From: Ruminococcus sp. UBA7013
Lineage (GTDB): Bacteria; Bacillota; Clostridia; Oscillospirales; Ruminococcaceae
Length of the DNA stretch: 18,701 nucleotides
Assembly: GCA_002449585.1 (NCBI GenBank)
Contig: DJXD01000020.1
Coordinates: forward strand, 1 to 18,701
Reading direction: 5' to 3'
Below, piece after piece: positions 8,801-16,813 of the stretch. The position numbers and the translations under genes are program-made. Below the pieces are notes generated by a model that was given only the letters and a program-made list of their open reading frames with translations, did not search any database and was not told where the DNA came from. Each line of letters starts with the position of its first letter. The first letter of the stretch is position 1.

Positions 8801-9783
8801 ACTCTACAAAATCTGTGAGAAGTTTCTATAATGATTGGGTTTATGATAACGACACAGAAGTAGACGGCAGTAATACACATCATCTTGAAGAGAACAGAAT
8901 GACATCTGAATATGACTATGCACTTGCATTCCACAGAATTACAACTGAGAACGAAGTTGTAGAAAATCCTATGATTTTGGATATTGTGGAAGGACTGAGA
9001 GGTTCAGCATGGCACGGACGTGTGAACAAAATCTACTTTGACAGCAAAAGTTATCCCGCTGATTCTGACTATCATCCAGTTGTATATTATATACTCAGCA
9101 AGGAAGACGGTGTTGATAATATTAATGTCACAGTGGCCGAGGGCGGTGATTACAGTAAGAAAAATAATACAATTATGGAAGCTATTTCGCATTTCCAGCA
9201 ATATGGAAATCAGACAGATGTATCCAGTATGTCCGGACAGTATGAAAGTGACCTCGGCTATTACAGAAATTTGAAAAGTACAATTACAGGTGGTCAGCAA
9301 GGCTGGACACGGGCAAGAGAAAACAGTGACGGTTCTTGGTCAATCGAACAAAATGATGTCTATGCAGTTGCGATTATATTTGAAGGTACGTACAATGTAA
9401 CCAATGGCTATCTTGAACTTGGTGCATATATGAGCATGACTGCGCCTGCATTGGAAAATAATTCAGATGCTGAAAAAATCATCAATAACCGTGCTACTTA
9501 CAATGAAGCGCATGTTTTTGCTCAGGGAACAGATGCGAATGGAACTAATTTTCCAATGTATTCCGTCAGCAACCGTACATTGGTAGTTCTGCGACATAGT
9601 GTGGAGCTTGAAAAGGTCGATTCCAAAAATAATCGTCGGTTAAGCGGTGCAAAATTCACTATTTTCAGCAAAGATTTGGGAGAAACTGGATTCGCAAATA
9701 ATAAAGAAAATTCTAATATCGTCAGCTACTATACATTTGACAAAAGACGCAATAAAAATGACATAAATCAGTTTATGATGTAA
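5854..9783 (+). CDS. giant SpaA/CnaB adhesin, N-terminal segment (frameshifted)
   Basis: This segment encodes 1309 residues. ATG 5854 is chosen because AAGGAGG (5839-5845) lies 8 bases before it and a signal peptide begins there: KTKKQR, a hydrophobic helix, then WQQLKAFAAA at about 29-38 before cleavage. Unlike its neighbours it lacks the SipW-type AWF/AYF signature. Residues about 39-1240 are long beta-rich, Asn/Asp/Thr-rich surface-type sequence that I cannot assign. A SpaA/CnaB module begins at about 1250 (VELEKVDSKNNRRLSGAKF) but is cut off: the frame ends in an unrelated tail (KNDINQFMM) at TAA 9781-9783. The module continues without a break in frame 3 from 9762, so this looks like the front of one long gene with a frameshift at about 9759-9765. 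CnaB modules usually carry Lys-Asn isopeptide bonds and act as stalks of adhesins. It is probably non-functional or truncated as read here. Confidence 0.8.
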   Translation: MKTKKQRFVSSFLAVILILNLIDGRVLSYCWQQLKAFAAAQDYTGYFQWDISELTTPPENGSASGENPVIITDKNGKQMREITLTNNTDLFLKESADDNPVLKTTFYFNLKRGVDAGLLEFTITGMDELIRNGTLKLNDQDPNLVKTWEITQDEKTGNYTFKNKVRVTSNNETTFTWQFNSREAVTDTNITLNTECKITEIEYDPDTGLEVKREQITLDTNDLIFSYESEPDKSQVKIVCEDLEELDVNNLNVDYDWRSYRSTLGLEGITEYTKTNGGQPFRKTRADFETDNEYNTYIKNIAEYMGYLDDATGTASEKFLNAYADGEGNINWDALTLYNAHAIKQSREEQVKSQMARGIKRADYFIEVKKPDDVDWKDILVVNSNGDRVPVVETQINGNTVWGFYDFQGAGDRKPGEAYSCVYRVGVLNDTIKNATEELNIELKGHYLVTYQDTTAPVDYTDSAAHKLSIIDEQPIGDGDYLHKFNNYEINNGTTYNGVEYQSHAKHYSPVNQLLYDSVFNGRTVTYSLSASTKQATYADGKTEDTNGKARKYDLIYEDYAPAIKNLSGADDRTLTYKEYDFTRVSISKLVDGNTVGVIDPTVTNDIAYKDEKGFPFVIYGKSNDSENVEYYNTWKEVGSGTTLSESEVLLPAGIDEIQIVVKDLTIRAYLRAFVDIQYNLDSDLRNHIYIDTAHDYETVEVTDGDGNLLYDDDGNVRTKIVRKEDTNKGTHLVNTFTRKQYLDTNYSPDSFNATNFQNERDDHSNTWLRESTTTIDSHTSIEDFKFHTLTEEELKEHGGIPSDYYTTIISSGGTIQSDTESSLNHFAIYSKLPNGVTPSEGWLEQFKESLIFDGVLQGTNKRVDAQFMMDNNAVTVYYDAGTKCIVAEFECNGFSFRADQLVSVDFSYPAEISLAKVKSSGLAQTPFVTETYLTVLDDNVKLSPAKDKTLTEVNETPYQKAKSAKSSANTKVSALGSQKNNYSTKSVRSFYNDWVYDNDTEVDGSNTHHLEENRMTSEYDYALAFHRITTENEVVENPMILDIVEGLRGSAWHGRVNKIYFDSKSYPADSDYHPVVYYILSKEDGVDNINVTVAEGGDYSKKNNTIMEAISHFQQYGNQTDVSSMSGQYESDLGYYRNLKSTITGGQQGWTRARENSDGSWSIEQNDVYAVAIIFEGTYNVTNGYLELGAYMSMTAPALENNSDAEKIINNRATYNEAHVFAQGTDANGTNFPMYSVSNRTLVVLRHSVELEKVDSKNNRRLSGAKFTIFSKDLGETGFANNKENSNIVSYYTFDKRRNKNDINQFMM

Positions 9784-10277
9784 AAAATCAAACATCTGTT
9801 GAGCTGTATGCCGCTGAAAATATCATTAAACAGAATCGTATTGTTGTAGCAGATGACCCCATTGAGTCAGCAAAAGCAAAATTTCAGAAAATTGATGGTA
9901 CAGATTCCGTCAATTATGGAAACTTCATCAATGGAGCAGTTTACAATATGTACTTTATTGAGAGTGACGGTTCAGAATCTCTTATGTATTTTCAATACGA
10001 TTCAGAAGAGAAAAACTATGTTTATATGGGAACAACTGGTATGACAGGCTATACAAGCAATTTGACGAGTGGAGGTATCCAATCAGGAACTCCTCCGGCA
10101 TATGATGTTGACAATGGCATGATACAAATATCTGGTCTTCCCTATGGTACTTATTTTATGCAGGAGAAAACTGCACCTATGGGCTATCAGCTTAATCCAG
10201 CGAAACAATATTTTCGTGTTTCAGCAGTGACAATTGATAAAGATGCAAATTTGATTTTCGCTTCTGATGATACTTAA
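9762..10277 (+). pseudogene. adhesin middle segment, between frameshift and TAA
   Basis: Frame 3 is open from 9762, just after a TGA at 9759-9761, to a TAA at 10275-10277, and encodes about 171 residues. It starts with VYDVKNQTSVELYAAENI, the natural end of the CnaB module that begins in the preceding frame. A second SpaA/CnaB module follows: AKFQKIDGTDSVNYG, GAVYNMYF, then GLPYGTYFMQEKTAPMGYQL, which holds the expected late Glu. The first ATG followed by module sequence (9948) lies inside the module and is a poor start. The stop at 10275 is followed in the same frame by a Ser/Glu/Asp-rich linker and more CnaB modules, so this is a middle piece of the giant adhesin and not a separate gene. 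Confidence 0.75.
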
Positions 10278-10388
10278 GAAGAAGAAACCTCAAATTCAGA
10301 TTCAAATACGGAAAGCGTAGAAGGCAGCGAATCAGAAGATTCTGGCAGTTCTGAAGATGCCGAAAGCACATCTGATTCCAGTCGTTTT

Positions 10389-13300
10389 GTGATGCCACTT
10401 AAAGATAATGAAATTCTCAGTAAAATTGTGCTGAATAAAACCGAAGAAGTGAATAAGGAAAATTATCTGGAAAATGCTGAATATGCATTGTATCGCTTAC
10501 AAAAAGGAGAAGACTTGGAGGAAGCCAAAGCAGCATCTATCGATTGTAAAGGCAATACTAAGGCACCATCTTTTATAAGATACTGGGGTGAAGAACCCGT
10601 TTCTATAGCCTATACAGATGCCACAGGTGAAGCATTGTTTAGTAGATTACCATTTGGAACATACCTGCTTTATGAACAGAAGCCACCAGTTGGTTATAAG
10701 TGGAATAATGATATTGGCAAGTGGGAAACATGGACAATCAAAGATGTTCAACATACCCAAAATAATCAAGTCATTATTCTTTCAGAAGAAAGTGTTTCCA
10801 ATAATTCTTCTGTTACCTACGAAACTGTTACAGATGCTGAGGGCAACGAAGAAACTGTGCGAGTTGTGACATATCATGAGTTCTTTGCAAAACATCTTGA
10901 TGAACGAAAAGATGGTTCAGCACGTCTCATTAAGCAAAATAAAGACTTTCTTGGATTGTCTGATGCTGTGTTTGCTCCGTATCAGGTAAACTTGACAAAT
11001 GCTGAGATTGCAAAAATTCTTGAAAAAACTACTGCTGAACTTGATGAAATGGCAGAATCTGATATACAAAAAGAATTAAGTAAAAAAGAATTGTCAGTTA
11101 ATGACATTGATATCAATAATCATTTTGATATGAAAGAAGGCAAACCAAAAACCAAAACGGAAACAGACCCTGACACACATGAAGAGATAACGAAAACAAT
11201 CGACACAGCTATTGACCAGAATATGAAAACCAATGCTGATGCTTCAACACGTGGTGCAACTAAAACAATCAGCGGTCTGGGATGGGGAATTTATTATTTC
11301 TACGAAGTAAAAGCTCCGGCAGGTTATCAAGCTGATTCAACCCCATATGTTTTTGCTGTGGATTCCGAATCAGTTGATACACTGATTGAAGTAAATGCAA
11401 CGGATGCAAAGACATATGGTGAAGTATGGCTGTATAAGCAGGCAAAAGAAAAAATTGGAACTACTGATGACCATTTGAAGCTTTTCGGTGCACAGTTCAA
11501 TCTTTATACAAGTGACGGAAATTTAGTCAAGGCTGTTCCAAAACTGCGTTTAGGCGGTCTGAAAACAACAGCACAAGGGGTTGTTCATAATGCAGATGCT
11601 CCGGATGGTTTCGGACGTAAGGAATTTCTTGTCAAGAGCTTTGAGGTCAAAAGTAATACACAAATTGAATTCAAGATATTTGACGGTGACAGCAGTATCA
11701 ATTATACTGTTACAGTCGATTATGAAACCACAAAGGATGGTAAAATCACAGGTATTACCATAGACGATACCGCATTTACAGCTAAATATGGCAGTAATTT
11801 TAACCAAGATTATACCGAAGATGATGAAACGAAAAATCACAAAGATGAACTCCGTCTTGCATATTATGTAATATTCGCTGACGGAACTCAGTATTATGAT
11901 GATACCCTGAAAAAATATGTCGATTTTCTGGAAGAACCAACTGCACCTAAACAATCTTCATTTATTGATGGTGAGGGAAATTATGACGAAGCCGGTTATA
12001 CAGCAGCTCATGAGAAATATTTGGTAGATTTAGCAGATTATGTGGCAAGTGAGAATCTCAAAAGTTGTATCACTGAGACTTATGTCACAGCGGATGAGGG
12101 TGGTCGTTTGAATGTGCGTGGTCTGGATTGGAATTCTTACTATTTCCATGAAACTGTTCCGCCGGATGGCTATGGTCTTGCAGATGATGTCATCTTCACC
12201 GTCAATGCCTATAACTGTGATAACCAATTTCTTCCTTGTGAAGGCCCAAGGGCAACAGCATCCATTATTGTTGATAAACAAATTCCCGATGCTTCCTATT
12301 TCAATGCCTATGGTGAGCCTACGTTCATGTTCAAAATATATGGACTGGAAAAATTTAGTGAAGATGATACAACAGCAAACAGAACACCTGACTACACAAC
12401 AAATGACACCAATTACAAGAAAACCGGAAGAGAATATACCCTCTCGATTCATCTGAGTAACCCCAATACAACAGGTTCGGCAATGGTCGATGTTCCAGTC
12501 GGACAATACCTCATTGAAGAAATTCCGGTTTCACGTTATGTTTGTACCAACCTTGAATTGGTGGACGGTACAAGAGATAACGAAGAGGATAAATTCAAGT
12601 CTGTTGGTCTCACAACTCCAACATCCTATGTTATTTATCATGATGACACAAAATATGATATCAATACAACTGGTGCAAATCAGTGGAAGGCTTTCTGTGA
12701 TTTGGAAGGCGGTGACAAAACTTTTGGCGAAGTTGTAGCATTCCATGTCAAGTATACGAATGAAATTGAACGCTATGACAATTTCAGCCATGTTTCCTAT
12801 GCAGATAACCAGATTCCGGAACGTGAGTATATTACAGCATTCAAACCCTTGTACTCCTCTTTGATTCCTGTATACAGCGGTACGGATGAAACTTACACAT
12901 ACGAAATTGACCTTGATGATGCAATGAAAAATGAAGTGTTTGAAGGCGTTCTGACTTACAATACCGGAAAAACCGTAAACCTGACAGATTTGTCAAAAAT
13001 TCAGTTCAAAACCAGCGGTAATGCACCAGTCACAAATGTGCAATGGGACAGTACAACAAAAAAACTGAAAGTCACTGTATCAGAACCAAGTGCTTCCGCA
13101 GGCTCAACAATCAGCCTTGATGTGGGTTATAGTGATGCTTCCGGCTTCGATTCCTACGACACAACCAATACCAGCATGGTCAGAGGAACACTCAACCTGA
13201 CATTCAGCGAAATTCAGGCAGAACGTATCAAGAAACTGACCCTGAAAAACGATAACAATAACAAATCCTATTTCCCCTATGCTGATACAACAAACACCAT

Positions 13301-14705
13301 ACAGGATGTCACATCCGTTGCGGTGCTGTATGCAAAATCAGAAAAGACAGTGGAGGAAGAAGGAGAAGAAAAAATCGTCGAAATCTTCACAAAATCCATG
13401 CAGAATGCTGCCTATACCGATACGCTCAATACAAGCACGGGCTTTGAGTTCAAATACTGGTATCTGCTGGATGCAGACGGCAAGCCGGTACTGGACAAGG
13501 AAAGCAATGTCATTCAGTTCCAGCGAAATGCTGACCCTGCCAAGGACGAAATCGTTCAGTATATGTTCCACGGCACATGGCCTGCATATCTTAAAACAGA
13601 AGCAGACCCTGATAATGACATTGAAGCAAAAAATCTTATCCCCGATACTTTTGCAGACCCGGCAAGCGTGGAGAATGTTAATTCTTTCACGTTCCAAGCG
13701 GAAGTGCAAGTAGCTCATAAGAGGGCAGCAATAAATAATGCACAACCTGATAGTAATAATGTATCTTCTGGTAATTTTAGACCCGTAGTAAAAGAAGTTT
13801 TGAAACAGCTTGGCGGTGGTAATGGTAGAGAAGCTAATATTTGGAGTATTCAAAAACTATCTGGTGGAGTTTCGGAAGAAAATCTACTTAAATGGAAAAA
13901 TGCTAACAAACGAGGTTTCTTATCTAAAACGGTTTTAATGTCTGTTGAAATTAATGGAGAGAATGTCAAGCCAACTATTGATGCTGTTATTGATTATGCA
14001 AACGATACAAATTTAAAGCAGAGTAATTTAAATGCAAATGTTATTGATAATGATTACCCAGTTCCGGTTTATGCTTATTACGATAATCATACTGTATATT
14101 GGTTTAGTGCTGATGAAAATCCAATGATGGTTGGTTCATTCAAAAACTTATTCTATTGGAATTTTGGAAATTTGAGAGAGGTTGCTGGACTTTCAGATTG
14201 GGATACTTCTGAATTAACATCAGCTCGAGCCATGTTCCAAAGATGTAGCAGTTTAACAAGTGTTACATTACAGGGAACATTTGAAAAATGTATTGATTTT
14301 AGTAATGCTTTTGATTCATGTACTAACCTTGGAAGTGTAACTTTTGATGAGCATGTAAATTTGAAATCATTACAAACTGGCTATTATATGTTCACAGGTT
14401 GTACAAGTTTGACAAATGATGAATTGAAAAATATTTTTACACGTTTTGATTTTAGCAATAATTCCTATTTAACTGAAGAATTCAATGCAGCAAAAATTAC
14501 AGGAAGAAGTGAAATGCTGAATGGTAATGGTGGCAATCCTAATAATCAAACTCAGTATGGTAAATGTAATTATAATGAAATAAAATTCTTTGGAAACAAT
14601 TCAATCAGGTCTAATCTCACTGTAACTGATTATAAGAAAAATACGTACAATCTTGGAAGTAGTCCACAAAGTAGTCATACAGACCAAGTTCCCATACTGC
14701 AATGA
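10389..14705 (+). CDS. giant adhesin, C-terminal segment: CnaB modules plus BspA-like end
   Basis: The frame is open from 10278, directly after the in-frame TAA. It first encodes an acidic Ser/Glu linker (10278-10385), then ATG 10389 and 1438 residues. No ribosome site precedes this ATG, so it probably needs the upstream parts. About four SpaA/CnaB-like modules follow, at roughly residues 8-130 (ending EQKPPVGYKW), 175-327 (EVKAPAGYQA), 344-608 (HETVPPDGYGL) and 623-724 (IEEIPVSRYVC). Each has an early Lys strand and a late Glu before the P-x-GY-type turn, except the last, which is divergent. After about 800 there is unassigned beta-rich sequence. At about 1250-1360 a DUF285/BspA-like leucine-rich segment appears (SDWDTSELTSARAMFQRCSS, then CSSLTSV and MFTGCTSLT). 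There is no LPxTG, membrane anchor or basic tail at the C-terminus. From about 13700 the DNA becomes markedly AT-richer. Confidence 0.8.
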   Translation: MMPLKDNEILSKIVLNKTEEVNKENYLENAEYALYRLQKGEDLEEAKAASIDCKGNTKAPSFIRYWGEEPVSIAYTDATGEALFSRLPFGTYLLYEQKPPVGYKWNNDIGKWETWTIKDVQHTQNNQVIILSEESVSNNSSVTYETVTDAEGNEETVRVVTYHEFFAKHLDERKDGSARLIKQNKDFLGLSDAVFAPYQVNLTNAEIAKILEKTTAELDEMAESDIQKELSKKELSVNDIDINNHFDMKEGKPKTKTETDPDTHEEITKTIDTAIDQNMKTNADASTRGATKTISGLGWGIYYFYEVKAPAGYQADSTPYVFAVDSESVDTLIEVNATDAKTYGEVWLYKQAKEKIGTTDDHLKLFGAQFNLYTSDGNLVKAVPKLRLGGLKTTAQGVVHNADAPDGFGRKEFLVKSFEVKSNTQIEFKIFDGDSSINYTVTVDYETTKDGKITGITIDDTAFTAKYGSNFNQDYTEDDETKNHKDELRLAYYVIFADGTQYYDDTLKKYVDFLEEPTAPKQSSFIDGEGNYDEAGYTAAHEKYLVDLADYVASENLKSCITETYVTADEGGRLNVRGLDWNSYYFHETVPPDGYGLADDVIFTVNAYNCDNQFLPCEGPRATASIIVDKQIPDASYFNAYGEPTFMFKIYGLEKFSEDDTTANRTPDYTTNDTNYKKTGREYTLSIHLSNPNTTGSAMVDVPVGQYLIEEIPVSRYVCTNLELVDGTRDNEEDKFKSVGLTTPTSYVIYHDDTKYDINTTGANQWKAFCDLEGGDKTFGEVVAFHVKYTNEIERYDNFSHVSYADNQIPEREYITAFKPLYSSLIPVYSGTDETYTYEIDLDDAMKNEVFEGVLTYNTGKTVNLTDLSKIQFKTSGNAPVTNVQWDSTTKKLKVTVSEPSASAGSTISLDVGYSDASGFDSYDTTNTSMVRGTLNLTFSEIQAERIKKLTLKNDNNNKSYFPYADTTNTIQDVTSVAVLYAKSEKTVEEEGEEKIVEIFTKSMQNAAYTDTLNTSTGFEFKYWYLLDADGKPVLDKESNVIQFQRNADPAKDEIVQYMFHGTWPAYLKTEADPDNDIEAKNLIPDTFADPASVENVNSFTFQAEVQVAHKRAAINNAQPDSNNVSSGNFRPVVKEVLKQLGGGNGREANIWSIQKLSGGVSEENLLKWKNANKRGFLSKTVLMSVEINGENVKPTIDAVIDYANDTNLKQSNLNANVIDNDYPVPVYAYYDNHTVYWFSADENPMMVGSFKNLFYWNFGNLREVAGLSDWDTSELTSARAMFQRCSSLTSVTLQGTFEKCIDFSNAFDSCTNLGSVTFDEHVNLKSLQTGYYMFTGCTSLTNDELKNIFTRFDFSNNSYLTEEFNAAKITGRSEMLNGNGGNPNNQTQYGKCNYNEIKFFGNNSIRSNLTVTDYKKNTYNLGSSPQSSHTDQVPILQ

Positions 14706-14710
14706 TTTTT

Positions 14711-14750
14711 AAAGCCTCCGCAGGCTTCAAAACCTGCGGGGGCTTTTTTT
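14711..14750 (+). terminator. adhesin terminator at the convergent junction
   Basis: A 14-bp stem pairs AAAGCCTCCGCAGG (14711-14724) with CCTGCGGGGGCTTT (14733-14746). It has one wobble and is followed by T. It lies 6 bases after the adhesin stop and between converging genes. Read on the - strand it has only a short T-run, so it acts mainly on the + strand. Confidence 0.93.
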
Positions 14751-14766
14751 GTTCGTATGCAGTTGA

Positions 14767-15411
14767 TTAACCAGCAAAGCTGTTCCAGGCTGCTTTCCAG
14801 TCCGTGTAGGGCGTGCCGGAATTGGGGTCAATGGTCTGAACAGATTCCGCATAGACATAGACATCATGTGCCTGTATGTCGTCTTCGTCTAGATAATTCA
14901 TTTTCACCCATGAAATCAGGGCATTGGTTGCATCTCCGGCTTTCACTACCTTCGTATAGTAGTAATAGCCGTTTGTAACAGCAGGGGTAACTGTATTTTT
15001 TTCCCATATGTACACCCACCCATCGGGAAGATTATTGATATAATCATCTTCTCCCTCAGCAATCTGTGCGCTTTTGAAAGAGCTGTCTGGAGGAGGATTG
15101 TCATTTTCTCTCTGATTTTCCGATGAAAACGATGCAACATTTTGCACATCAGAATTTGAAAATTCCAGCCGTACACGGATATAACACGGAATACTGCCAG
15201 TATTCTTGATTTTGACTAGTTTCCGATATTTGAACTCCTGCTCCTGAGCCGGCTGTGTAAACGCTTCTGTTACTGTGATTTTATCCTCACCAACACCAAC
15301 AAGGTTTGGTTCATTGTCATTTGCTATGAAATACGCCAGTACAACACCAACGAGGGAAACCAGTACTGCACCGGAAGCAATTGCAAGAACAGTTTTCATT
15401 TTTCGTGTCAT
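14767..15411 (-). CDS. SipW-type secreted protein, TasA/BsaA-like (last in operon)
   Basis: This is a 214-residue protein. The start MTRKMKTVLA is followed by a hydrophobic helix (about 7-27) and AYFIANDNEPN, a SipW-type signal with an AYF cleavage region. The mature part starts VGEDKITVTEAFTQPAQEQE and goes on with KLVKIKNTGSIPCYIRVRLE, the pattern of BsaA/TasA-like beta-sandwich proteins and close in style to the 717-residue protein (VESFTPPNNW, TNTGNIGAFVR). The C-terminus (VYVYAESVQ, then DWKAAWNSF) also fits this class. GAAAGGAGG lies just before the ATG. The gene starts 14 bases after the stop of the preceding operon gene. It is probably a minor fibre subunit or accessory protein processed by the SipW two genes upstream. 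The signal type is clear; the exact role is inferred. Confidence 0.85.
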   Translation of the reverse strand: MTRKMKTVLAIASGAVLVSLVGVVLAYFIANDNEPNLVGVGEDKITVTEAFTQPAQEQEFKYRKLVKIKNTGSIPCYIRVRLEFSNSDVQNVASFSSENQRENDNPPPDSSFKSAQIAEGEDDYINNLPDGWVYIWEKNTVTPAVTNGYYYYTKVVKAGDATNALISWVKMNYLDEDDIQAHDVYVYAESVQTIDPNSGTPYTDWKAAWNSFAG

Positions 15412-15425
15412 GAGCTGCCTCCTTT

Positions 15426-16259
15426 CTATGCAGTGGTTTGCTTGTTGGTGATAATCTGATAAATCTGATTCAAATCACTCAGTGTATAGGGTTTTGATAC
15501 TGTGCCGCTGCCGGATAATTCAGAAATGTTCAGTTCATCCGCCTGAATGGTATAAGCGTTAAGATGTACCTGCCCGATGGTATTATTTTCAATGTCTGCA
15601 TCAATAATACTGCGAAGCTGTAATTTATCAAAAATGGGAACGGTTGTTTGATTTGGTGCTACCCATGCACTATAACCAAAGAGGTAGGTATTATAAAAAC
15701 CGTCCTGCATTCCCGGTACTTTTTTGTATTCTTTCTGTGATTCTGTCTGTTTTAGATAAACCCATCCTGCGGAAGAACTGATATTGGTACGATAAGAAAA
15801 TTCCCAATTTGTTGTAATTACACCACTGGTTGTGATAGGTTCAGTGATATATTTTTTCTCCAGAACATCTGTAGTATTTGCAATCAAATTATAAATTTCC
15901 TGCATTTGCAGATATTCCTCTGCTTTTGGCGGGTCAGATAAACTAACGGTTTCTGGTTTAATGCGTTGACCGCTGCTGTCAAGAAATGTTGCTTCCATGC
16001 ATGGCACAGAGACCTCGACAAAAAATATTTCATTGACAGTTCCTGTATTTTTGACCCAAGGTTGTTTGGTGATGATTTGTCCGGCGGAGAGTTTCTCATC
16101 TTCGTCAAATTTTTCTTCAATATCCAGATTGACTTCTGCAACTTTAAACCAGTTATTGACGGTATCTGTACTTGTCAGGAATGCAGTTGTTGAGCCAATC
16201 AAAACAAGCACTGCAAGACTGACAATTGATAGTGTTTTTTTGAAATTGGATTGTTCCAT
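15426..16259 (-). CDS. SipW-type secreted protein, TasA-like
   Basis: This is a 277-residue protein. The signal is MEQSNFKKTLS plus a hydrophobic helix (about 9-25) and TAFLTSTDTVNNWFKVAE. This is the SipW-type pattern in which A-[YWF]-[FL]-T-S is followed by Asn and an aromatic residue. The mature part reads VNLDIEEKFDEDEKLSAGQI, then KQPWVKNTGTVNEIFFVEVS, with the 'lasting N-T-G' strand common to TasA/camelysin relatives. Asn/Thr-rich strands and QVHLNAYTIQADEL near residue 240 complete the fold. AAAGGAGA lies about 8 bases before the ATG. The sipW stop is 32 bases upstream. It resembles the first operon gene in length and in the motif order GWYY/GWVYL, LF(G/N), IQAD/IQTD, suggesting an old duplication. 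Its likely role is as an extracellular matrix or fibre component, inferred from class and context. Confidence 0.83.
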   Translation of the reverse strand: MEQSNFKKTLSIVSLAVLVLIGSTTAFLTSTDTVNNWFKVAEVNLDIEEKFDEDEKLSAGQIITKQPWVKNTGTVNEIFFVEVSVPCMEATFLDSSGQRIKPETVSLSDPPKAEEYLQMQEIYNLIANTTDVLEKKYITEPITTSGVITTNWEFSYRTNISSSAGWVYLKQTESQKEYKKVPGMQDGFYNTYLFGYSAWVAPNQTTVPIFDKLQLRSIIDADIENNTIGQVHLNAYTIQADELNISELSGSGTVSKPYTLSDLNQIYQIITNKQTTA

Positions 16260-16291
16260 CAGCTTCTCCTTTCTGTTATAATGAAAAGACT

Positions 16292-16813
16292 TTACTGTTC
16301 TTTTTCTTCTTTTTTCGGAAGGAAACTTAATATCAGCAAAAGTATAATCAAAGTAACTGCGACAATTTTTCCTCTTTTGCTGTGCAGATAAATTAAAATA
16401 ATTCCCACCTTTGGAAACACGAGCGTTGTTTTTCCGATATAATTTTCTTTCGTGACAGTTGCAGCATCTTCTGTATTATTGGCGTCTCCTTTTGTTGTAT
16501 ATTCGCCGTCATGTATTTCAGTCACCCGATGTGTCACAAGCGTATCTTCACCAAGTCTGAATGATATGACTTCACCGATTTTAATAGTTTCAAGGGGAAC
16601 ATTTTCATTCACAAAACAGATGCTTTGTACTGGAATTGCTGGTTCCATAGAACCAGTTGTGACAACATATGGCTTTATTTTCAAGAGATAAAGAGTAACG
16701 ACCGTAATTGCAGTAAAAATTAGTAATGATGTCAGAAAAGATATGATTTTCTGAATTTGTTTCCGAATAAACCGGACTATCGATTTTAAAATCACTTTGA
16801 AAGGTACTGCCAT
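16292..16813 (-). CDS. sipW: signal peptidase I, SipW type
   Basis: This is a 173-residue membrane peptidase that removes signal peptides on the outer face of the membrane. The catalytic serine is Ser55 in TTGSMEPAI and the base is His95 in TLVTHRVTEI. This is the Ser-His arrangement of the ER/SipW type, not the Ser-Lys pair of ordinary bacterial signal peptidases. TKGDANNTED (108-117) is the conserved following box. Membrane helices lie at about 22-44 and 149-166, with a basic start and an acidic/Lys tail. In Bacillus SipW matures TasA and TapA; here three SipW-type precursors lie in the same operon and a fourth is encoded at 3398-5551. The start overlaps the end of the preceding gene by 22 bases and has no strong ribosome site, suggesting translational coupling. 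GTG at 16795 would be an alternative start. Confidence 0.93.
   Translation of the reverse strand: MAVPFKVILKSIVRFIRKQIQKIISFLTSLLIFTAITVVTLYLLKIKPYVVTTGSMEPAIPVQSICFVNENVPLETIKIGEVISFRLGEDTLVTHRVTEIHDGEYTTKGDANNTEDAATVTKENYIGKTTLVFPKVGIILIYLHSKRGKIVAVTLIILLLILSFLPKKEEKEQ

Noticed and set aside
9745..9790. Programmed -1 frameshifting in the adhesin
   Set aside because: A slip at the A-run would hit TGA 9759 at once, and no X-XXY-YYZ heptamer sits in the right frame further on; a small indel is simpler.
195..10277. Changed genetic code to explain the in-frame TAG and TAA
   Set aside because: Other genes end normally at TAA, TAG and TGA, and the breaks are few.
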